A stretch of DNA of 54,209 nucleotides from assembly GCA_959596515.1 (NCBI GenBank), contig CAUFXR010000004.1, positions 1 to 54,209 on the forward strand. The letters run 5' to 3'. This DNA comes from an uncultured Oscillospiraceae bacterium (GTDB lineage Bacteria > Bacillota > Clostridia > Oscillospirales > Acutalibacteraceae). A model generated the notes under the pieces. That model did no database searches, was not told the origin of the DNA, and saw only the letters and a list, made by a program, of their open reading frames with translations. Every line of letters begins with the position of its first letter. The first letter of the stretch is position 1. Below are positions 22,740-30,600 of this stretch, piece by piece. The position numbers and the translations under genes were made by a program.

Positions 22740-24560
22740 ATGGAACAGATTACCGCCATGAAAATCACAGGCGTCACCTTCACGGATTTCCGGAACCATA
22801 AGGCACCGGAAAGCTATGCCTTTGGGGACGTCAGCTACATTACCGGCCACAACGGCACCGGCAAAACCACGATGGCGCATGGCGTCTGCTATGCGCTGTA
22901 CGGCGTTTCCTACTACGGCGAGCAGAAAATCGAACGGCTGATGAACGAAAACGCCGCCGGGACCCAGGTACAGCTGGATTTTACCGACCAGGACGGGAAC
23001 CCCCATACGCTTATCCGAAACCGCAACGGCGACAAGACAACGCTTTTACTGGATTCCTACACCATTCGGCAAACCGACATCGAGCGGATGTTCTGCGACA
23101 AGGACACCTTTCTCTCCATGTTTAACCCCACCTATCTCACCGAACGCCTTGGAGAAAAAGGGAGGGCACTGATCCTGAAATACCTGCGGCCGGTATCCGC
23201 TAATGCGGTGCTGGAACAGATGAGCGAGAGTTACCGGGAATTTTTGAACGGTATTGACCTGAGCACTTCCGCACCGGAAGTAAAGCTGAAGGAATTCCGT
23301 AAAGCAATCCGGCAGGCGGAGGACCAGGAAACCTATTTGCAGGGGCATATCGACTCGTTTGAAAGCACCCGGAAAACATCGGTTCAGAAGCTCTCGGAGC
23401 TGTGTGCGGAAAAAGAGGAGATTGAAGCCAAAAGGAATGCGCTGGCCGGCAAGCAGTTTGACGGCATTGAAGTTGAGGATCTATCGATCCAGCGGGATAT
23501 GCTGTTAAAAAAGCTGGCGGACATCCCCGACGGCGAAAAACCGCGGCTCACGCAGCTCCGGGCAAAAATCGAGGAAATACGGCACAGGCCCTATGTTTCC
23601 AAATACACGCAGGCCATAGCGGAAAACGCGGCGGAAATAAAGTCCTTTTCAGAACGGTACAAGGCGCTGGTAAACCGCGTCAAAAGCCTGAAGCCAGGAA
23701 CCCAGTGCCCGACCTGTCTAATGCGTATTACCGAGCAAAACCTGCCGGATGTAAAAGCCGGCATGATGGCAGAGCTTAAAAAACTGGCGGAACAAGGCCG
23801 GGAACGGGTTGCCCAGGGCAAAGAGCTTGCCGGGCTGGACGCCAAATCCAAAACCGTGTTTGAACAGTTCAAGGCGGAAGACTTGAAAAAGCTGTCCCGG
23901 GAGCTGCAGGAGCTGGAGGCGGAAGACACCGGCGGCCGTGAGGAAATCCGCACGGCTTTGGAGAAGGTGGAGCAGTTACAGAAATTCGGCAATCTGGAAG
24001 AGGACGAATATTCTGAACTGAACTGCCTGACCGCGGAGCTTACCGGGATCGACGCCCAGATTCAGGCCGTCCGGGATATGGCGGATGAGAAAAAGCTAAA
24101 AGACGCTTATATGCAGAAGGACACCTATGCACAACAAATCATCAAATACAAAAATGTCCTTTCCGCTTTGAGCGAATTTCTCTGTAAGCGCACCGAAATC
24201 GCCGTGGCCGGTCTGCAAATGCCAAATGTGAAGATCAAGCTGTTCGACGTGGTGCGGAGCACGGGAGAAGTGGTAAACACCTTCAAATTCACCTACAAAG
24301 GGCGGGACTATACCACCCTTTCCCTATCGGAGAAGACGCTGGCCGGCATCGAGATTACGGCGATGATCCGGAAAATCACCGGGATTGACTGCCCGGTATG
24401 CGTGGACAACACTGAAAGCATTGCCGCGTTCAATTCGGTATCCATGCCATCCCAGACTTTGCTTCTGCGTTTTGTCAAGGGGCAGCCGCTTACGGTGCAG
24501 TCCCGAAACAGGACGGCAGCGGCAGGCCCGGCGGTGCAGGAACTGAAGAAAGCGAGCTGA
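22740..24560 (+). CDS. SbcC/RecN-like SMC-type ATPase
   Basis: 606 residues from ATG 22740 (AGGAGG 8 nt upstream). The Walker A motif GHNGTGKTT (residues 36-44) is near the N terminus. Two coiled-coil arms flank CPTC (residues 323-326), a zinc-hook-like apex. The C-terminal signature LSLSEKTLAGIEITAMI and VCVDNTES form the ABC-type head. It is shorter than chromosomal SbcC (about 1,000 residues). Likely role: tethering or processing DNA ends in the element's recombination module with the Rad52-like and primase-like proteins. No SbcD nuclease partner is present. Confidence 0.85.
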   Translation: MEQITAMKITGVTFTDFRNHKAPESYAFGDVSYITGHNGTGKTTMAHGVCYALYGVSYYGEQKIERLMNENAAGTQVQLDFTDQDGNPHTLIRNRNGDKTTLLLDSYTIRQTDIERMFCDKDTFLSMFNPTYLTERLGEKGRALILKYLRPVSANAVLEQMSESYREFLNGIDLSTSAPEVKLKEFRKAIRQAEDQETYLQGHIDSFESTRKTSVQKLSELCAEKEEIEAKRNALAGKQFDGIEVEDLSIQRDMLLKKLADIPDGEKPRLTQLRAKIEEIRHRPYVSKYTQAIAENAAEIKSFSERYKALVNRVKSLKPGTQCPTCLMRITEQNLPDVKAGMMAELKKLAEQGRERVAQGKELAGLDAKSKTVFEQFKAEDLKKLSRELQELEAEDTGGREEIRTALEKVEQLQKFGNLEEDEYSELNCLTAELTGIDAQIQAVRDMADEKKLKDAYMQKDTYAQQIIKYKNVLSALSEFLCKRTEIAVAGLQMPNVKIKLFDVVRSTGEVVNTFKFTYKGRDYTTLSLSEKTLAGIEITAMIRKITGIDCPVCVDNTESIAAFNSVSMPSQTLLLRFVKGQPLTVQSRNRTAAAGPAVQELKKAS

Positions 24561-24563
24561 CAA

Positions 24564-25724
24564 ATGGCGGACAGAAAATATGTGTATATCGACGTCGTAG
24601 ACACGGCGCTGCTCTGCGGTTTGGATATCAAGCCGGGCACCCTCGAAAACCGGGAGGTGCAGGCAAGATGCCCTTACTGTGGGGACTACAAATACCGGAT
24701 GTATCTCAGCCGCCAAACGGATAACGCGACCTTCTGGTGCCACAACTGCGGCACCGGAGGGAACGCGGTCACGCTGTACGCCGACTTTAACCCCGGCGGG
24801 CGGCGGATGACGACGCGGGAGGCGTTCCTGGAGCTGATGGACCACCCCCAGGTGCGTACCGGGGAATCGGCCTATGAGCCCGACCGGTATATCCCGGAGC
24901 CGATCCGCCCTTTGCACGAGCGAAGCCGGATTTATCTGGAACTGTTGTCCCTGCTGCGCCTGGAACCAAAGCACCATGAAAACCTGCGGATACGCGGGCT
25001 TTCGGACGAAATCATCCGGGGGAACATGTACCGGAGCATTCCGACGGATTGGAAACAGCGGCGGCAGGTTGTTGAGCAGCTTGCCGCGCGCTACGACCTT
25101 TCCGGTATGCCGGGCTTCTATACCCGGAATTTCCGCTGGGATCTGTCAAACTGCCGGTACAGCGGTATCCTGATACCCGTATGCGATATGGACAGCCAAA
25201 TCCAGGGCCTGCAAATCCGGCTCGACGAACCGCCGCCGAGAACAGTTACCCAACCGGACGGCACAAAGGTTGCAAAGAAAGGCGACCGCTTCCGCTGGCT
25301 TTCGACCGGCGGCATGTCCAATGGCAAGAAATTCTATGAAAATGGGACCGGAATCTCCAGCTATATCCATGTGGTGGGAGACCTGAGCTGTGACACGCTG
25401 CACATCACAGAGGGAGCCATGAAGGCCGACATTGCCAGCTTCCTGTCGGATGGCGAGCTGTTCATCGGGCTGACCGGCGTGCAAAACACCAGGTATCTAG
25501 AGGACGTCGTGAAAAGGCTGAAGCCGAAGCGCATTTTAGAGTGCATCGACATGGACGTCCGAAGCAACCCCCATGTACAGCGGGCCCAGGCGAAAATCCG
25601 AGCGATCTGCGCCCCGCTGTGCGAGGAGTACCGGCCGTTTACCTGGCCGGTGGAGCAGAAGGGGATCGACGATTTTTTACTGTTTGAAAAGCTGAAGCGC
25701 GAGCACCTTTACCGGGCGGCTTAA
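24564..25724 (+). CDS. Primase-like protein: zinc-finger plus TOPRIM-like domain
   Basis: 386 residues. The N-terminal CHC2-type zinc finger has Cys36, Cys39, Cys59 and Cys62 (RCPYCG and FWCHNCG, then GTGGNAVTLYADF). The C-terminal half contains LHITEGAMKADIASFLSDGELFIGLTGV, with a glutamate in the TOPRIM-like position, and RILECIDMDVRSNPHV with the DxD. This matches DnaG-type or DUF3854-type mobile-element primases. It starts 3 bp after the SbcC-like gene and should support lagging-strand or entry-strand synthesis during transfer. Confidence 0.82.
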   Translation: MADRKYVYIDVVDTALLCGLDIKPGTLENREVQARCPYCGDYKYRMYLSRQTDNATFWCHNCGTGGNAVTLYADFNPGGRRMTTREAFLELMDHPQVRTGESAYEPDRYIPEPIRPLHERSRIYLELLSLLRLEPKHHENLRIRGLSDEIIRGNMYRSIPTDWKQRRQVVEQLAARYDLSGMPGFYTRNFRWDLSNCRYSGILIPVCDMDSQIQGLQIRLDEPPPRTVTQPDGTKVAKKGDRFRWLSTGGMSNGKKFYENGTGISSYIHVVGDLSCDTLHITEGAMKADIASFLSDGELFIGLTGVQNTRYLEDVVKRLKPKRILECIDMDVRSNPHVQRAQAKIRAICAPLCEEYRPFTWPVEQKGIDDFLLFEKLKREHLYRAA

Positions 25725-25746
25725 TTTGAGAAGGAGGACAATCTTT

Positions 25747-25911
25747 ATGAACAACAACCCGTCTTATTATTCGGATGCAAACAAAACAAAATTAGAAAAA
25801 GATATGTGGCTTATTCTTCCTGATTACATAATTGGGAAAGTAAAAAGAGCTGATGAAAAACAGGAGCAGTTTGTGTCAAAGAAATACGGTGAAAACCATA
25901 CGGCCGTTTAA
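25747..25911 (+). CDS. Small unknown protein (54 residues)
   Basis: Start at ATG 25747, 7 nt after AAGGAGGAC. The product is short, basic and lacks a signal peptide (MNNNPSYYSDANKTKLEKDM...). The ribosome site supports it; function unknown. It overlaps the start of the next gene in a different frame. From about here the DNA becomes richer in AT than the preceding 20 kb. Confidence 0.6.
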   Translation: MNNNPSYYSDANKTKLEKDMWLILPDYIIGKVKRADEKQEQFVSKKYGENHTAV

Positions 25912-26146
25912 GAACAAAAGCACATACACCCCTTTTCCAGAATTCTACGATCTCCGGATATTCGACCTCAACCCCAAGGAGTTTTCCGCCGCCTGGCGCG
26001 TGCAGGAGTTTTTATACCGGCAATCACTGAAACGGGAGTATTACAAATGTTTTGCACCGCTTGAATGGGAACGGCTGAAAGACCTTGAGGCACAGTTTCA
26101 AATGATCCTGCTGCCAAAGTTGAAGCCGGGGGAAGAACTTCGATAA
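25889..26146 (+). CDS. Small unknown protein (about 85 residues)
   Basis: I prefer GTG 25889 (protein begins MKTIRPFKNKSTYTPF) because the sequence before it mirrors the upstream gene in another frame; an in-frame ATG at 25853 would give 97 residues. The rest, FPEFYDLRIFDLNPKEFSAAWRV onward, is a compact helical domain with many aromatic residues. No family recognised. Confidence 0.55.
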   Translation: MKTIRPFKNKSTYTPFPEFYDLRIFDLNPKEFSAAWRVQEFLYRQSLKREYYKCFAPLEWERLKDLEAQFQMILLPKLKPGEELR

Positions 26147-26177
26147 CGAAAATTGAAATCAGAAAGGACTTAATACT

Positions 26178-27146
26178 ATGAGTAAAATGGAAAATTTTAT
26201 CGCCGTTCAGGAGAAAACAGACGGCATTATCGGAAAGTTTCTTTACTATTCAACATCGAATATTCTTATTGAACGGGATAAATTCGTTGAAATTGGCCGG
26301 TCATTCGGATTGCCGAAATTCAAACCTGCTAAAGAATCCAAGGCCGGTGCTTACCGTAATGCGACCACCTCAATTAAAGACCGTATTCAGGTAAAAGACA
26401 GCAATGGAACACAAATATACAGAATTTACTGCCGGGATAATAAAAAGGAGGATGCTACTCACATTTACCGTGAGCTAGTCAAAGAAACACTTGGCGCACG
26501 ATCAAATGATTACAAAAAGCTCGCTAACATCATTTTCGATAAAGAAATAGAAACCGTTTACTGTGACAATGAAGTATATGATGCCGATGTAAATGTGAGA
26601 GAATATTGCCGCCGGGCAATAGAACTTTACGAGCGTCTATGCACCTGTTATACTACCGATCACGTAGAATCAGTCATACAAGATCAGCTTGCCAGGATGC
26701 AGGCAAACAAAATCAGTATTCATGGTAACCTATATTTTATCCCGAATCCATATCTGCCCCTGCTGAATATTTTGGAGGATTATATCGATGCCATTAGTAA
26801 GCACAATCTCAACGATGGGCTGGTTATGAGCAACAGCATGTTTGTGGTGGATGACGAACGTCAGCGGCAAAAAATGACCGATGAATTTTACGCCAACTAC
26901 AAAAAGGATATTGAATTCTACCAGCAGCGTATCCAGCACTTCATCGACAGCGGCTGCACTTCTGATACCATCATCAACCGATGGCTTAAAAAGATTTCTG
27001 ACTTGCAGGCCAAAAAGAAAATCTACGAAAACGTTCTGAAACGGCAGCTTGGTGATCTGGATAACGATTATGCCTTGCTTCAAATGCAGTCGGAAGAGCT
27101 GCGTATCAGACACGTTCAAGGACAAATGCAGCTGAACGCTGCGTAA
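26178..27146 (+). CDS. Unknown 322-residue protein
   Basis: The leader CAGAAAGGACTT lies 6 nt before the ATG. The protein is soluble, Lys/Glu/Asp-rich, and carries a predicted coiled coil near the C terminus (KKISDLQAKKKIYENVLKRQLGDL). I see no catalytic motif; a DUF6744-like assignment is possible but only from memory. It is the last gene of the left arm and is followed by a terminator. Confidence 0.7.
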   Translation: MSKMENFIAVQEKTDGIIGKFLYYSTSNILIERDKFVEIGRSFGLPKFKPAKESKAGAYRNATTSIKDRIQVKDSNGTQIYRIYCRDNKKEDATHIYRELVKETLGARSNDYKKLANIIFDKEIETVYCDNEVYDADVNVREYCRRAIELYERLCTCYTTDHVESVIQDQLARMQANKISIHGNLYFIPNPYLPLLNILEDYIDAISKHNLNDGLVMSNSMFVVDDERQRQKMTDEFYANYKKDIEFYQQRIQHFIDSGCTSDTIINRWLKKISDLQAKKKIYENVLKRQLGDLDNDYALLQMQSEELRIRHVQGQMQLNAA

Positions 27147-27153
27147 AAGCACC

Positions 27154-27203
27154 ATCCCCGTAAGGAAACGTCTATTTAGATCGGTATCTTGCGGGGATTT
27201 TTT
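27154..27203 (+). terminator. Terminator at the end of the left-arm operon
   Basis: ATCCCCGTAAG (27154-27164) pairs with CTTGCGGGGAT (27188-27198, one G-T pair), followed by a run of T. The loop is long (about 23 nt), but the stem and T-run are convincing. Confidence 0.75.
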
Positions 27204-27339
27204 AAGCAGGTTTTGTTTCTCTTTAGGCAACGAGATGTCCAATGCCTATGGCTGACTGTCATAAATCAAGGAGGTAAATTTACTGTAACCATAAGGAAAC
27301 GAATTGTGCATATCTCAGCTATACAAAGATTAGAGAATT

Positions 27340-27434
27340 TTACTTTCGGATAAAGGTATGCTTGAGCCGTATGTTGGGTAACAACACGTACGGTTCTTAG
27401 GCGGGAAAAAGGGGGTAATCCCCCTGACCTAGTC
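27340..27434 (+). mobile_element. Group II intron remnant (domains V and VI only)
   Basis: GAGCCGTATGTTGGGTAACA at 27364, continued to CGGTTCT at 27397, forms the 34-nt domain V hairpin: GAGCCGTA/TACGGTTCT stem with a GTAA loop. A domain VI-like hairpin follows (GGGGGTAATCCCCCTGACCTAG, 27411-27432) with an unpaired A near the 3' side. No maturase ORF or upstream domains are visible, so only the 3' tail survives. It lies at the exact change from GC-rich element backbone to AT-rich cargo. Confidence 0.82.
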
Positions 27435-27570
27435 GGCAACAAGCCTGAGGCAGAAAACTGGGAGCTTACCTATCCATATCCGATCAATGTAAAGAAAGAT
27501 TAAATAAAGTAATACCCATTTTTAGGAAATAAAAACTAAATAATCAACAATTAAACGAAATATTTAGATA

Positions 27571-27599
27571 TTGTAACAAAAAAGAATTTTAGTTATAAT
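27571..27599 (+). promoter_or_regulatory. Promoter of the GH2 gene
   Basis: TTGTAA (27571-27576), a 17-bp spacer and a perfect TATAAT (27594-27599) lie 39 bp upstream of the GH2 start codon in very AT-rich DNA. Confidence 0.72.
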
Positions 27600-27637
27600 T
27601 TATTTAAAACTTTATGACGAAGGAGTAGAACAAAGGA

Positions 27638-30600
27638 ATGAAAAGAATAGGAAGTACCGTAATAGCCTTGTTACTGATAATTTCTTGCTTTTCGCCAGCC
27701 TCTTTAGTAAAAGCAGTAAGTGGGCTTGATAGATCTTTTACTGCTGAAAATTTAAGCTTATTGGGAACCGCAGAAATGGACTTTCCAGAGTATTTGGAGA
27801 AAGCACCCCATCCGGCAGCGCATGCCATTGACGGCAAAGAAGATACTTACGCTCAATGTGAAGGTTACAACCAGTGGAGTTTAACAGTAGATTTAAAGAA
27901 TACCCATGAAATTAATCAAATTCGTTTGTTGACTGGAAATGCCAACCGGGCCACAAAATACATATTGGAGACATCTTTGGACGGAACTGAGTGGAACACC
28001 GTAGCAACGGAGACATCGGCAAAGCCGGGAAGTGAAGGCTACAATGAATATTCATTTGCTTTGACCGAGGCAAGATACGTGCGCATGCATGTAACCGATA
28101 GTATTTGTCAGACTATGGGGGATGGAAGCCAGGATGGCCATTCTCTGAAAGAGTTTCAAATCATGGGGAACCCGGAGCCTATTATCTCTTTTACTGCTGA
28201 AAATTTAAGCTTGCTGGGAAGCGCTACTATGGATTATCCAGAATATGGCGGGCATCCGGCGGCTTATGCTATTGACGGCAAAGAAGATACTTACGCTCAA
28301 TGTGAAGGTTACAACCAGTGGAGTTTAACAGTAGATTTAAAGAATACCCATGAAATTAATCAAATTCGTTTGTTGACTGGAAATGCCAACCGGGCCACAA
28401 AATACACATTGGAGACATCTTTGGACGGAACTGAGTGGAACACCGTGGCAACGGAGATGTCGGCAAAACCGGGAAGTGAAGGCTACAATGAATATTCGTT
28501 TGCTCTGACCGAGGCAAGATACGTGCGGATGCATGTAACCGACAGTATTTGTCAGACTATGGGGGATGGAAGCCAGGATGGCCATTCCCTGAAAGAGTTT
28601 CAAATCATGGGAAACCCGGAGCCTAAAGACAAAACATCGTTAACGGATTTAACCTTTTTGGGAAGCGCTACTATGGATTATCCAGAATATGGCGGGCATC
28701 CGGCAGTTCATGCTATTGATGGGGACGAGGGAACCTATGCTCAAAGTCTTAATTATGAACCCTGGAGTTTAACTGTGGATCTAAAGGGGGAGCACGAGGT
28801 TGGACAAATAAAATTATTGACAGGAAATGCCAACCGAGCCACAAAGTACACATTGGAGACATCTTTGGACGGAACTGAGTGGAACACCGTAGCAACAGAA
28901 ACGTCGGCAAAGCCGGGAAGTGAAGGCTACAATGAATATTCGTTTGCTCTAACCAAGGCGAGATACGTGCGGATGCATGTAACCGACAGTATTTGTCAAA
29001 TTATGGGGGATGGAAGCCAAGCTGGACATTCGCTGAAAGAGTTTCGGATCCTTGGAAAGATTAATCCAGAGGGCATTACTCCAAGTGGTCCAGTCACAGA
29101 AGAACAGCTGGGAACATTATTAGATTCCGATGGCTTCACTGCAGAAGGATGTTCCTCCCAATCTGGGACATCAGCTGGTAATGTACTGGATAAAAATGAG
29201 GAAAGCGTTTGGCAGCCTGGAGATACTGAAGATACGCACGATTTAATCATAGATACTCAAAATGCGCATGATTTTACCGGAATAAAAATAGTTTCAAATA
29301 CAGATAATTTAGGATTATACTATGTTTTTACCTCTGAAGATGGAATTCGGTGGTATAAAGAGATGATGGTATATCAAGTAAAACCAGAGCAAAGGCTATT
29401 GCTTCCTCAGGATAATCGCAGATATGTGCGGTTACGATTTATGCAGGAGAGTCATGCGCTGAAAGTTGCCGAGATTTACTTATACGGTAGCAAAACGATT
29501 TTGCCAGAAGTTCCTGAAGTTCAAGAAAGTGAAATTTGGAGCCGAAGCGTTATTGCTCCGATGCCGAATAACGTTGAGGGAACAGAAACACCAGTTGTAA
29601 GTTTGAATGGAGAATGGAATTTTGTTTTATATCCGGATCAGGGCTATTGGCAGGAGGGGGAGAACCGAGAAAAGTGGACTACAGTCACACTGCCAGGCGA
29701 CGCGGAAACTCAGGGATATATTCGGTATACAATTTCCGATAACGACTCTCAGACCCAATATGAATCCGCTTTTGAAAAAACCATAACCATTCCGGCAGAA
29801 TTTGCAGAAAAACGTGTGATTCTAAGGCTAAATGGAGTGGTAAATTACGGAAGATTATGGGTGGATGGCGAGTTGGTTCGTACCCATCGTTCCGGGAAAA
29901 CAACTTGGGATACTGATATAACAGACTATGTAACGCCGGGACAGGAAGCTAGAATCACCATAGGGGTAACCTGTGAGAATCCTAAAGTTGATTTTCAAAG
30001 AATTCGTGGAATCACTGGTGATATCTCTTTGATGGCGCTGCCTCAGAATTATTTGTCACGTTTTCATGTGGAAACAGACTTTGACGACAACTATCAAAAT
30101 GCTGAGCTCACGATTCAGGCAGGAATGCTCTTCCATAACAGAACTTCAGGTACCGTTCAATTTTCCTTAACGGATTCTAATGGCTCTGAAGTTATCTTGC
30201 AAAACAATACGCTGGAATTCGAATCCACAACGGAAGATCCTGTAGAGAAAACTTTGACCAACCACATTGATACCCCTCAAAAATGGGACGCGGAGCATCC
30301 AAATTTATATACGCTTACGGCTACGGTATTTCAGGACGGAATAGAAACTGAACGGATAGAGAAAAAAATTGGTTTCCGTGAAATCCAAGTGGAAGGAAGC
30401 ACAGTATATGTTAATGGAGATCCCATAAAATTACGAGGCGTGAATTATTCTGATCATCGCCCGGATCTAGGCGTGGCCACTGATAAGGAATATCAGAAAA
30501 AGATTTTAGAAAATCTAAAGAAAGCCAATGTCAATTATATTCGTACGGCACATTGCCCTCAGTCAGATTACTTTTACAGCTTGTGTGACGAATTGGGCTT

